Of a DNA stretch of 64,000 nt, positions 12,601-26,733 are shown piece by piece. Source of the stretch: Onchidella celtica (lineage: Eukaryota; Mollusca; Gastropoda; Systellommatophora; Onchidiidae); NCBI GenBank assembly GCA_963931925.1, contig OZ007571.1, positions 12,236,660-12,300,659 of the forward strand. Direction: 5' to 3'. A program made the position numbers and the translations under genes. The notes under the pieces are model-generated. The model saw only the letters and a list, made by a program, of their open reading frames with translations. It was not told the origin of the DNA and did no database searches. Every line of letters starts with the position of its first letter. Positions within the stretch are counted from its first letter, which is position 1.

Positions 12601-15600
12601 ACAAAGGCAGAAAACCCAAAATAAGAAGCTCAAACATTCACTGAAACACAATTCAAGTCACTGTTCACTTGGAATATGCTCAAAAAGAAACTCTTACATT
12701 AAATGTGGCCATGATGCAGCGATACCGTATTTGTGCCGTGCACTGCGAAAGCTGGAGTCTATAGTGAGACATGATTTAAAGATTCTAAAATGTTTGATAA
12801 TCAAGATCCAGACACTTAACCACTTACTAAGAATATTCTTGAGCTGTTTCTGTTCTTTCTTCTCATGATAAACTTTGATGACAACGATGAATGGCACAGA
12901 TTCAACCTGAAGAGGAAAGAGGAAAATAAGACTGTTTGAGAGCACATCACCACATTTGTTTTCTGGGGCTAAATTTGTCTGAATAAATGCTGTGGGTATG
13001 GTATCAATGAATGAAATCTAAAGTGATCATGACATCTGAGTTTCATTCACCTAGACCTGTGTATCCTGAAATTTCATAGCCTGGGAATTGGCCACAATTG
13101 CACTTTGCTCCAGCCCAAAATACCACATTCAGGTAATAAATTTCAACACTATCTCAATCAATCTGATGTTCTGAAAGGTGTTAATTTTCCGTGAGTCAGA
13201 ATTTAAAAACAACAACAAAAAAAACTGGTGCACATTAGAAATGTGGCACCTACCCAACAGAAGATTTAAGATGAAGGATTTGTTTTTTAAAAACACTGTC
13301 GTGCATGCTTTCCACAAAAAAGACACACACACATATCAGATACAATATATATTAGTGTCCATATTTTCCACCACTATACATGAGGTTTGAGTGTGGGTTT
13401 GGATTTACAACAGATTGGCTCAATTACGTTAGACTACCAAGTACACAGTTCACTGATGAGAAGTCTTGATCTTTGACACATGGGAGATGCACTATACCCT
13501 ACCACTGAATATCACTAATTATAAAATGAAAAATATGCTCAGAAAATGGGAAACAAAATCTAAAATAAAAAGACCCATGAAAAGTACCTTTTTCCAGAAG
13601 TAGTTAGCTGAATGTTCCACCTGGACCACTTGTCCATCAGGTGCTGTCTGGTTTGTCACACGCAAAATTAGCAATTTTTCACCATCATCACTTCTGGGAA
13701 AACAGAATGTTCACATGCAAATAAATCCTACCTTGAGCATGCAATTCAATAACCTTTGACCTAGAAGTAGAAACTTCATTGTAAAACTGAGCATAGTGAT
13801 AAAATTGAACAAAAACCTCAGCTGAAGAGAAGTACTAGTAGCTTCAGAAATAAGTTTTGGTTTAATCTCTCACTTGCCAAAACGACATAATCTGATCTTA
13901 AACAAAGTAAGATGTTAAAACAAGTCCATACAAAATGATATATCATAAAAACCACAGAAAAACTGTGGGGTCGCAGCAGGGCTATAAGCAAAGTCAAAAT
14001 TGGGCAAAAAGAAAAGGTTGTATGTTGCAAAGCCCCGCGTGAGAAATAAAACCCAAACAATACAAAGCAAACTAAAGAAAAAATGATGTGGTTTAGTAAG
14101 GTTTACCGCTTTGCAAGCAAACATTCAGATTATAGGTAATGGATCCTCGCCACTGTTCGTACATAATTAACACACAGACTTTTCCATTCACTTTTTTCAA
14201 TCCAGCTTTCATCTTTTCTTTTTCATCCTGTCTGTTCAGTTAATGAATCAAGGTTAAGATCAGCCCTTGGCTTACCTAAGCATGGCTGAACGGACTTCTA
14301 AGAATCCAGCATGTTGCTCAAAATGGCGGATGTCTGTGTGCATTGGCTGGACACTGGTGCGCAGTGGACGTTGGAAGGATGGGTGCATGATTGTATAGCC
14401 TGTTCGTAGAGATCATGTTAAAACATCCATGAAATATTACATCTCAAACTCGTGAAATTTTCATTCCAAAAATTAAAGTATTTGGTGTAATTGTCACTTC
14501 ACTCATTTCCTAGCACTGATTAGATGAAATTGAAGCTTAAATACAAATAAAATACTAAAATGTATTAATTTGTTCCCGAAGAGATGAAGAGTAAAATGAT
14601 GTACCATACAGTAGGTTACAGATGCACCTCCTTGTAGACCCCATACAGATATACAGGCTTAACACTTATTTAACTAGCTTTTTTGTGTCAGTCCCTGCCT
14701 GAAGAAGTTCAGGATGGATGATCTGTTTCTAGGGACATTTATGCTGACTTACTAGATGTTCAGGTCAAGCCCAACTGTGGTAAAAACAGTGATGAAAATT
14801 CTCCCTACCCAGTGTGGTAATGATGAAAGCATATGAGTTGTCAGTATGACCGTAGTAGGTGATATCCTGTGCAACATCCTCCATGTGAAGGTCCACACCA
14901 ACCAATCCAATCAAGTGGTGAAGGTCTGGCTGGGCAGGCAGAGTGTGAACACAAGGTTGGCTAAGGCTCATTGTCAGGGCTGGAGAAAATAAAAACAGAC
15001 TGATTTCATACAAAGATCATCGCTGCATTTCAAAGAAGAAGGGTAAAATATCATACCAGCCTGTTTTAGAAGCTTTGGCCATTCGTTTGTGTTTGAATTT
15101 GAAGAAAGCTCATGGAAATGATAACGGCCACATTGTACTAGGAAGATGCAAAACAACAGACAGAATAAAACAGAATGACAGGGCAAAAGGAGACCCCCGC
15201 ATTTAACGCCCACCAATCACCCGTAGTTTTGGCCATACAACTAACTCTACCATGATTGACACAGAGGGATACAGTATAATGTCTATCACCTTCAAACAAT
15301 GAACAAAATAATATACCTATAACTAATATCTAAAATGTGAATCCACCAGCCAATGGCATTCACATCTTCCTGTACCCACTGAAGTTTCAAAAGAATGAAA
15401 AGTACAGGAATGTCCTACTGGAATTATGCAGTATAAAACAATTCCCACACTGATAAAGATGAGAAGAAGAGAAATTAAAAAATTCTACTTACCACCATCA
15501 GCTTCATCAATATAAGGCAGTGAGAAGACTGGATCATCCTCTGCCGTACGGTTCAGTGGAAGGTAAAATCTGCCCACACTGGAACTCAAGTCTTGGGTAG

Positions 15601-18600
15601 AATTGATGGCCATCATGATTCCTCTCTGTAAATCCAATACAATATAGTATATAGGGCTCAGGGTAAAAAATGCTGAAAACCACCGATAATTTTCATATGA
15701 CCCATGCAGTCCATCAGTGTATGCCTACATACATAAATATCATCATCATCATTGCCTTTCTCACCCTGGATCAGGGTATAGGCCACCAACAAACACTTTC
15801 CATCCCTCTCTATCATGGGCCAGTCTCTTTACATTATTCCAAGTCTTTCCGCTTCGTTGCACATCATTTTCTCTGGCTCTTCTCCACGTTCCGCGCGGCC
15901 TTCCTCTTGATCTCTTGCCCTGGGGATTCCAATCCAATACCTTCTTCGTGATGCTGTTTCCTGGCCTCCTGAGAGTGTGGCCGATCCATCTCCATCGCCT
16001 CCTACCAATTTCCTCTCTGACTGGGCTCTGTCTTGTTCTTTTCCATACAATTTCATTGCTGACCTTGTCTGTCCATCTGATCTTAAGTAGCTTCCTCAAA
16101 CATCTGTTGATGAAAACTTGGATTCTCTTTATGCAGGCCTGGGATGCATTCCAAGTCTCACATCCATACAACAGGACTGACTTCACGTTCGAGTTGAATA
16201 TCCTCAGCTTTGTTTTTAGAGATATATCCTTGGTTCTCCAAATCTTGCTTAAAGACGTAAAAGCTGCCTGTGCCTTTCCAATTCGTGCTTTGACTTCTGC
16301 CTCTGTTCCTCCCTTATTGTCAATGATACTACCAAGATAGCAGAAGGACTCTACATCTTCCAGTGGTTGATCTCCTACTCTGACTTGTGCGCTTGGGGGT
16401 GCAACAATTTTTAGGACCTTCGACTTCGCAGGATGTATCCTCAATCCAATAGATTCTGAAATTTTGTTTAGAGCTGTAGTCTTTGCTTGCATCTGGTCGT
16501 GTGTGTGCGACAATAGTGCCAAGACATCTGCAAAATCTAGATCGTCCAGCTGTGTCCATGGGGTCCATTGTATGCCATTTCTTCCTCCACTGGTGGTTTC
16601 TTTCATAAGCCAATCAATCGCCAGGACAAACAGAAATGGGGACAGCAAACAACCCTGCCTAACACCAGTCTTGATATCAAAGCTGTCAGTAAGCTCGCCA
16701 TCGTGTACGACTCTGCAACTTGTCCCCTCGTACATGCTCTTGATAAGGTTCACCATCTTCTCTGGGATTCCATAATGTCTCAATATTCTCCACAGTGTTT
16801 CTCTATCGATGCTATCAAAGGCCTTCTCGTAGTCAAGGAAGTTCACTATCAGTTGGGAGTTCCACTCTAGCGACTGCTCTACTATGATTCTCAGCGTGGC
16901 GATCTGGTCGGTGGTTGATCGATTACTCCTGAAACCAGCTTGCTCCTCACGAAGTTTTGGGTCTGTTGCATTCTGTATTCGCTTGAGAATAATCCGGTTG
17001 AAAACCTTTCCTATACATAAATATAATAAAATAAATTTATCATGTGAATGTCTGTGTACTCTTCACACATGGGTACAAATTGAAATCAAATTACTTTCCC
17101 CGAAAACAGTTGTCCACTCATAGTAACAAAACTCCTGCAAACACTACACCCACCATAAACATAGTACCAGTATTCTTTGGTTAAATAAACTTAAACATGA
17201 CACACAAATGTACACAGTATACATGAAGTATGGCTCAGGCACACAATTCATCATTTTTGCTAGAATACTTGTATACTCATGGACTATGATTTCATTTTTT
17301 AGTTTGACGGCTATGTTTTAGCCACTTCGTGATTATAGATGGCCAAACTTGTTTCACCCATATCAGGTTTGTGATTGCTGTATTTCATTACTATCAACAA
17401 ACTGGCAGGTGAAACAAATAATCGGCACGGCATGAGGATTGCAGTTAAAATTTCAGCTTTGCTGGATTTTTCTGGCCAACTTTCACCAATGATGCTCCAG
17501 GAGCTGCAGAAACTGCCAAAACCAGATTCTCTGCTTCACATCCTCTGGAATAGCACAGGTGCCCCCCTGTGTCGCTTCACACATACTGATGACTTTTACG
17601 CTCAGCCTTATTTGTTTTCATTCCACGCTCTAGCTCATGGAAAACTTTGAAATTCAGACATCATTATTTAAAAGAATAAAAAAGATACACCAATATAAAC
17701 ATGTCCCTGGCCTTTCAGAAGGCCAGGCATTGCCACAGTAATCCCAATGTCTGTTTTGGTTGAGTGCACCCTTGCCTACATAAGCCTTTGCCATCTGATA
17801 GCTTTCAAGCCACACAGATCTTCCATTTGAAATGCACTGGCTGTAATGTGGCAATAAAAAATGTATTTATTCAGTGTTATTTATCTTCCATGCTTTATGG
17901 TTGCAAGGAGACACAACTCTCATAATTGTTCACTAGTCTCTCCATTTTTCCTTTCTTTATTTTTATTTAAATTGTCATCAGGTTTCCAGGGGAAAAAAAT
18001 GGGGACATTACTATCATCTTGTAATATTTTACAAAGAATGAACCATCAATATGTGCATCAACACGTGCTAATTTACATCTGACGTAAAACTTCACAAGGA
18101 CAAGTAGAAAACTTACAACGACTGGAGTCTTCAATCTGTATTTCACATCATATCTAGCAAAGTTCTGGTAAGCCACATCTTTCAAGAAACTCTTCTCATA
18201 CATAATGGTTTTGCCATCTGAAAACCCAAATACATTCAGTAAGTTCTTAAATGTCATCTTTGATCACCCGACAAAGAAAGAAAAAAAGGAGGGGGTATAA
18301 ATGATGTACACACTCTATCTATCCTAGAGCACAAAGCCCTTACAGCCTGTTGGTTAAAGGGATGGGGCCCCATATGAATACTATGTATTACTATCATTAC
18401 TACACTCTGCATATAAAAAACCATGGCATCAATTCTCAAGGCAGTGGCAAATCTGGAGATTGAAATAAAATTGGGGATATGTGCTGAATTATGATTTAAG
18501 TCTTCTATTTTAAAATTATTTGAGACACAGAAAGTAGATGGTCATTTTCATTTCTACATTCCAATGTTCAAAAGCTCACCAAAATTCTTTGGAGAAAGCT

Positions 18601-21600
18601 GATTTCAAGGAAGACAGATGCCACAATCTATATTAGAAGGGCATTGACATACTGCCACCTTTGAAATGAACCTTAGCACTGTTCTTTCACTAAATGAGGG
18701 AAAGATGTGTTGCATTATATTAAAAAAAGGCTCCATCTTGAACTTGATTCGGGACATTTTTGATACTATACTGTACTGACAAAAGACAAGAAGAGAACTG
18801 ACAAGCTGCAAGCACATCATGACTGGAATATCAAACGAAGTTTTGCCACACTACCAAAGCACTGGCTGTATGCAAAGATCATTGGATAGCAAAGCTCACC
18901 ATCTATGACAGCGTAGGTGTTGATGATGACTTTATGTCCAGTCTTTGCATTGTGTATGGCCACCACTTCCATCACTTCCCTGGCCTCAGTCAGTGAGGAC
19001 AACAAGCCTCGACTCACATACAGAATCATGGCATTGTCTAGAGGAGTAGAGGGAATTAAATATATGCAGTTTAAGTGACAACATCATTTGAAAGTAGGAA
19101 AATCCTGAACGAAAGCTACGTGTCAACAAAACTGTTGTGTATCAAGTCTGCAGTGAATCAGATCAACTATGGAATAAAAATTCTTGGAATACTAAGGTAA
19201 AACAATTTGGTGAACTGACAATAACTGGCACATTTACATCCCTGTAAATAAACTTATACCATGTCAAGCGAAGTACATAAAAGTTTGTTCTGTCATTAAA
19301 CGACCATGCCACCACCCACATTCAGGTCCAGCACTACATTATATTTCACCTCATCTTCAACACAATAGCTCAAAGACATCATACACTATGTATGCCCAAC
19401 CAGTGCAGATAGCGTGTTACTTGGCCCAGGAGTTGAAAAAAAACAAAAACAAAGAAAAACTAATCCATGAATTTCAATATGACAAGTATAAAGTGGTTGT
19501 GGCTTAACTGAATCAGTGATGCCCTGCATGATAAAACATCCTAGCTGAATAGCTTAATTACCATCAAGCTTTTTGCCAAACTAAGATGCAATAAACAAAC
19601 TGAATTTGGCAATGAACACACCATAATGTCGCCATGCAACCTAAGCTCATGGGATTTCAAAAAACAACTCCCACGTTTTTAGCAAAGAATTGTCATAATC
19701 AATAAAATAACTGAACATGTGGATCTGTCGTTATTTTTCAAAGACAGTGATAAAATTTATTTTGCACATAAAGTCTATTTGAAATTAATCAGATGTCACA
19801 TTAAAACACATAAAAAGCACCCACTTCATGCAGCAAAGGGAAGGCACCCGACTTTTATGTTTGCCTTCAAACGTATAAGAAACATCAGGAGCACGTATGT
19901 GTGGCTTACCTGAGACTGAATCTGATGCCATTAAATCTTCAATCATCTCAAAAGCCCTCAGGAAGCCCAGAGTGTGATTGGTGGTGGCTGGAAAAGAAAA
20001 TGAGTCATGTTTCTTGAACTTCAGAACATCAAATCCTGTATGTCAATTTCACCTCACACTGACTCAAGCAAGAGAAAATTTCTACACTTAAGTTGTCAAA
20101 TTGGCCAATCACAGCAGCTGTATTCATGTGGAGACTCAAGTTGCATTGATTGGGTGTTATTATGGATGTCTCTTCACATGAAACACATATAAAAATACCA
20201 TTTCAGGGGAATGTATTACAGCTTTTTAGATGACACCTCTCCTGTCTGTTGCTTCAGGAATCAAACAGCTTAAACCCAGACCATGTGGCCTTCCTTCCAT
20301 TATATGTTAACCTCTACTACTATGGGTGTTTACCCAGCTGCAGGCAAAAACAGTCAAGTTATAGTGGGCTTTTCATGAAAAATAAAAAAACATCCACCTA
20401 GTGGTCCAACATGCTGGAGAGGGGAGGAGGGAAAGGGCCCCATTCCCCTTAAGATCCCTGCATGTGGACCTTCCCCCTGAGTCCCATTTTTATCCACTCG
20501 ACCTTATTTTCAGTTACCTGTCTACATACCTAGTCAAACCAGCCTTCTTTATGACTTCTCTAGCACTCTAAGTTTAGCAAATTCCTAGATGTTCAACCAG
20601 GGGCAAGAAGTGCAGTTGTTATTATTTCTAAATTTGTCCCACTGAGGATTCCAGTGGACCAACAGACAAGACTCAATGTGAACTGATACAAACAACAAAA
20701 GTTTGTTCAAAATTATTATATTTTCTTCTTTTGGGACAAATCAGGATGAATATTCTTTCTGTATTGCTAACTTCTTTATCTGACATTACCAAACTTGATT
20801 CACCATTGCACCCGTTGAATTCTACTAACTGCGCAGTGTCATGACAGGTTTTTTAAACACAAATGTCTGGACTGGACTGATTGTATTTTTGTAGTGATCT
20901 TCAGTTACTATTACAAGGGCATTATAATTTGCAGTTAGTTGGAGTGTGTTTTTTTCTTTCTGGGGTTGGCTTTATTCATTTTTTTTTTTTTTTTGCTTGT
21001 GCTCGACTTTTAATAAAAAGAAGAAAATCCAACAAACATACAGACATGGATTTTTTGGTCAAGCCATAAAAAAGTTGTTGAATGTGAAATGTTCCTTCTG
21101 TTTTCACCTCCTGGACATAATTATAGACATTATCAAACAAAATACAATTTTTAAAAAAAAGAGGCCAATAAAGAAAAGACTGGAGCATCAATGAACTTGC
21201 GGATTAGGAATTGAGGGTTAAGAGAAACAAGATTTTAGTGCAACTCACTGTCCATCTTCTCCAGATTGTCCACAAACTTGCTGAAGTAGAATCTGGTCTC
21301 AAATGTTGCTGGCACCATGGTGTGTGGGAGACATGGGTCTGAGCGTGGGTACAGTGGCTTGTTGGACAGCCCAATTACCCCAATCTGAACATCAAAAACA
21401 ACAAATTTTTATTAACTTAACTGAAAAGTGTTAAAAATCAATAAACCCTCAGTCAATCTTTAAAATAAAATTCTACACCTTTCAATAAAATTTTGACTAT
21501 TATTCACATTTTACTAGCCCCATTTATTTGGAAAATACAACAAGAATAACTGAAATATAATCATACTATAATGGAGCTAGGGCTCTAACTGTTGACACAC

Positions 21601-24600
21601 TTACTGATCCACAGAAACAACAAAAAATTATACAAAAATATGCATTAGATTAGTTGACCAGTGGAAATGTGCAGGATGCTAACGAGAAAGGAATTTTATG
21701 CTTGGTAAAATATCATATTTTGCTGCTTTTATCGCGAATAGAAATGGTGAGAATTCACCATGAACTCACCGAACCTATTTTTAAGCCATTTTGCCCGGGA
21801 CCGTAATTTATTTCAGTACTTGCCAAGTTAGCATATTTTTCGCCCAAAAAGAAAAATATTGGCCTCCACATAATTAAGTTTGGTCTGCAAAAATTGTGAT
21901 ATAAGTAATGTTTGTTCTACCCTTCGACTTTTTGTTTGACAGCAGAATAACAAGCATAGCTTATTTTCAAATTTAAGTTTGTGAAAAATAGACTTTCCTA
22001 CCTTCAGGGAAAGAATTTTATAATGGCCTGCAAAAGAAACTGTATGGCTTATTTTTGGCCTCTGTTAAATTCAAATTTGGCTTTTTTTCAAGTCATCTTT
22101 CTCTAAAAGGCAGGAAATCTGAATGTGGATGAGATTGTATCACTTCTTGCACGTGTCAGTGGTGTTAGCTTTTTTTCAAGTAAACTTGGTTGCATGTGAA
22201 TGTGAGGCGTGCAGTGGTGTTATTCAGAAGTAGTTAGATCTACTCTATAAAATTTAGTAAATAACAGTGGCAACATGTTATAGACCAGATAAATGTTGCA
22301 CAATGCCTAGGAAGAGCAATCGTACCGGCTTTTCTCCTAGAACGCGTAGACAAGACAATAGAAGAGCTCAGGAGAGGGATAGGCTAGAAGACAATAGAAG
22401 AGCTCAGGAGAGGGATAGGCTAGAAGACAATAGAAGAGCTCAGGAGAGGGATAGGCTAGAAGACAATAGAAGAGCTCAGGAGAGGGATAGGCTAGAAGAC
22501 ACTCGAAGAGTTCAGGAGGAGGAGAGGGTCAGGCATCGTCAACACCCAGAAAATGAGATTGAAATAGTAGAAAATAGACCTAGACAACGAACAAGAGAGC
22601 CAACATGTGGACTTGCTCTTAATGCTACTACTTTTGTGGAAGGTGCTGTTGACCCAAGGCTGCATTCCCACTCATGTGGTAATTTCAACATCGTATGTCC
22701 ACACTGCAATGCCATAATATGGCCAAATGAAAAAAGTACATTTTGTTGCCAGAATGGCAAAGTAAAAATTTCGCTTCCACCACCACCCCCGGAGGAGATT
22801 GTCAAATATTACGATGTGACAAAGAGTGGAAAATTGTTTTTACCGCACAGTAGACCTTACAATAATGCTTTGGCACTGGCATCTATCGGATGTACAGAAA
22901 TTAATCAGTAAGTCAAGGTAAGAAAAATGTCATGGGGGTACTGAATGACAGTTGTGTGTGTGTGTATAATGTCCCTGCATGTCATCCACCCCGTTCGTAG
23001 AATGGGGAAGTCATCTCGTACAAATAATGGAGATGAAAACATTATAAAAACAACTTTTTGAATGTTTATAGATTCAAAATTCAGTTAACTATAAGAAAAG
23101 GAGACAGCATTTAATGGACTGAAGCTTGACATACCCTATCATTGTCAGAGAAAGAAGCAATGAGATGTTTGGTGATAGCTTTGGCTGTACGGAGTTGGGT
23201 GAGACTCATTGAGTTGCCATGGTCCATCATAATCACCACATACTTTCTCTGGGGCTGGATTGTACGCAGGAACACATCTCTGGAAAGAGGAGAACACAAA
23301 TCAGTTACCGACTCAGGTCTTACATGTGCAGTGGAGAAAGAAAGAAAGAAAGAGTAGTTTACTACAAATAATTCAAACTGAATTCAGAGAGTACTTTACA
23401 ACAAATAATTCAAACCCAATTCAGGGTACTTTACAACAAATAATTCAAACCGAATTCAACATGCTTATTTCATTTCATCCATAAACTTGTATCTCTAGAC
23501 ATTACCAGGCACACAGGAGGCGAAACTTAATTTATGCCAAACACGTACAATACTAAACTTGCATCTTTGCCAGGTAATTCATCATAGCTTTTATTTGCTT
23601 TCACATTTCATGTCCCTACTTCCCTGGCCAATCTCCCTCTGTAACTCCATGGTCACTCTATTCCCAAATTCATGTTAGGTATGGGTTTTGTTAGTATCCA
23701 TCAGCTCTGCTCTTTCTCTCTCCTTTCCTATCAACCATTTTCTCTCTCCGTCTTTCAATGTCTCTCTCTCTCTCTTTCTATCGTCCCTTCTTTCTTCCAA
23801 CTTTCTATCAGTCTCTCTCCCACTGTCTCGCATATCTGCCTCTCTTGTTACTTTCTCTCTCTCTTCCTTTCCTGACCCGTCTTTCTCTCACCATTCCCAT
23901 CACCCATTGGTCCACTCCTACTTTTCCTTTCTGCTTTCCGTAATCTCTTTCTCTATCCAACACACACATTACAAAACTACAGAATACAGCTAAGATTATT
24001 ACCCAGAATATTTGCTACAAATGAAGACCATTTTCTTATAGTTGATTTTTTTTGTTTGTTACCAAACTCCTGGCCTCTCATAAGCGCCCACCCCCCCCCC
24101 CCCACCCCTTTTTTTTATTACAATGGCCACAATTGGTCCTCCACCTCTGGCCAATCTCCCCTCCAGTAGATAGTGATGTTAGAACAAAACAAGCTGCCTT
24201 GAAAACATACACAGTGCAGTACAACCCTCTAGTCTAGGGCTGCAGTCTACTGTCTATGGTGTACTGTGGCCATGACAAATGATCCAGCAGTGCAGTAAAA
24301 AATCTAGAAGTGACATCAGACAGACACTTTATGATACCTGGCCTGTCAGCCTCGGCTCCCATATCCTCACATCAACACTGACCCATTTACATACATATTT
24401 TACCTGGACATTTTTTACTTTGGTCTCCTGTTTCCCCTTTGGTGCAAGGACTTTCAAAAATGTGTCATCTTTTAGTTCTGCTTTGTCTTTTAGACTGACA
24501 CTGTAATTATCTGTCTGGTTTCTGTCTTTTTTCTTTTCTACTTTATTTCATTTTGCTTGTTATTACTCTGTTTAGCATTTATAGGACAAAATTAACCCAT

Positions 24601-26685
24601 GGATCTCAACGGAAATTTTCAGCAAAGTGGGGAACCTAAATCTCACTTCAGCTGCAATCCTATAATTTATATAAAAAGCTGATAGTTCTTATCCATGATA
24701 AATTCACTTTTGTTGGTCAAGTGACCCCCCCTCCCCTTCCCCACCCCCAACGGTTTTCCCTGATCCCCCCCCCCCTCCCCCGGTTGAGACAGGCCAGTCA
24801 AAAGTCTGGGAGCGGTGTGAGAGATCCCAGCCGTTAATCCCCCTGCACCACACAGGCAGCATGACTGTGGACTCTGTCAATCCGAGCCACTAACAGAAAG
24901 TTCCCTCTTTGATCTACCACTTTTCTAAATAGGTCTCTTTGTGCTTCTCTTCTGCCCTGTCTGTAGTTCGTTGCCCTGCCCGGAAAACGGTACACCGCTA
25001 CCCAAATAAGGAATTACAGTATTTGTTCTATCGTCTCGTCGATGGGGCGGTAAGAGCCGTCTATGGTGTACTTGTGGGAATAGTTTGACAGGGGCGTCTG
25101 AGTGTGGACGGGAGGGGTGAGGAAAGGAGATACGGCAGTGAGGATTTATCTTCATTATTCAAGACCTCCAGGAGGAGAGAAACATGTCTCTTGAGTCTGT
25201 TTGTCAGTCTGTCTGTCTGCGAGAAGAAAGAATAGACAAACAGGAGAGGTCTGTGTATATGTGTACGCGATAACGATAATATGTTAAGGGCCATATTGTC
25301 GTATCGGGGAATATATGACAGGAAAACATGTAGTAACAAAAGTATGGAGTTCTGTTGTTGATTTTTTTTTTTCTGTTGGTCTAGATTTACGTCTCATCCC
25401 ATCAACTGTTACGTTACAGAAGGCTATATCACAAGATTGGCTGTGGGGCTCGTCTGCTCGCCTTTCAAAACACAGCGAGAAATTAGCGCGATCCATGCTT
25501 TAGGAAGAACTGAACCTGAACCTATCGCACCGCAAAGAAGATCTCTACCCAGTGGACCACCGCGCGGGCTTACAGATAACAATTACTTCTGCGATTTTGA
25601 ATGCCCCCCACCCTCTCCAAAAAGCATCTTGCCACAGATCAACTCTAGCAAAGGTCTGGTAACCGCTGATGTAGGCCAATCGATAGAGAGATGCTATCGC
25701 TCCTCTTCCAGTCTCCTGTTAGCCGATCTCTCGTTCCAAATAAAATCAATCCGCACCTCCTTCCCAGTTTAAAAAGGAACGAACGAAAGAGGCAAGGAAA
25801 AAGTGTTACATGGGTAAAAAGGAAAAAAAAGTAGCACAAAATAGAGAGAGAAAGAGAGACAGACAGACAGAGAGACACAGAGAGAGAGATGGAGGATGCT
25901 TTTTAAGGATGAAACACCCCCACCCCCGCCCTTAAAGTAAACCCTAAAGAAACTAGAGCCAAGATGGTGGCAATGATATTCAAATGCAATAGATAATTAC
26001 GAAGTGTGCAGGAGCATTCTTTCATCTTATCGGAGCGTTTTGTTGTGATGAATTGCTACAACCATCATTTCAATATCTGTAATTACCTTCGTCAATATGA
26101 TTACTATCACTGATCATCAAAACTGATGCATATAGAAATAATATAAACTCATATTACATCTCCATAACGTCACGTCTTTCTCTTTATACCTGCCGTTCCA
26201 CCCCCCCCCCCTTTTTCTTGCTCTTACTGTTTTGCTGTACTTATTGGTAGAACCAACCGTTTCTCTCCTCCCCGCATCCACTCACACACCCAGCTCTACG
26301 AGTGCCCCCCCCCCCCCAAAAAAAAAAACAACACATCAAACGGCCTCTCTGCCGTGTTTGTTCAGACGCCGTGGGTAGAGCGAGGGCCCTGTGATCACGG
26401 CACGCAATCATTTGCATTAGTGGGTCCCTCGCCCAAGGCGCCCAGCCCCTGCACAATGGGGTGCCTCCCCCCCCCCCCCGCGATACCTCTGGGCTGATCG
26501 AAGTGGGTGTACAAACCAATCGAACGGTTTTCTACACCGCCACTCGGTACACACAGAAATCTAGGCTGCTCATGCTGGTTGCTGATGAAAGGAGTGAATG
26601 AGCTACTGGGAAAGAGTGGGAATGTGAGAGAAGTGAGTAAAAAAAAAAGCGGAGACAATTTCTCTCCCAAGACAGAAACAGGAAA

Positions 26686-26733
<48 letters not shown>

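Noticed and set aside
15717..16340. 207-codon plus-strand open frame
   Set aside because: It lies entirely opposite the truncated LINE reverse transcriptase and has no recognisable motif, so it is an antisense shadow.
17375..17650. 91-codon plus-strand frame ([16 protein letters not shown]...)
   Set aside because: Unrecognised, antisense to the gene within an intron, no flanking splice or promoter signals, and of a length expected by chance.
22912..23134. Continuation of the Helitron Rep/helicase downstream of the N-terminal fragment
   Set aside because: Only a GT repeat and intron sequence precede the CACHD1 exon; no HUH or helicase motif in any frame.
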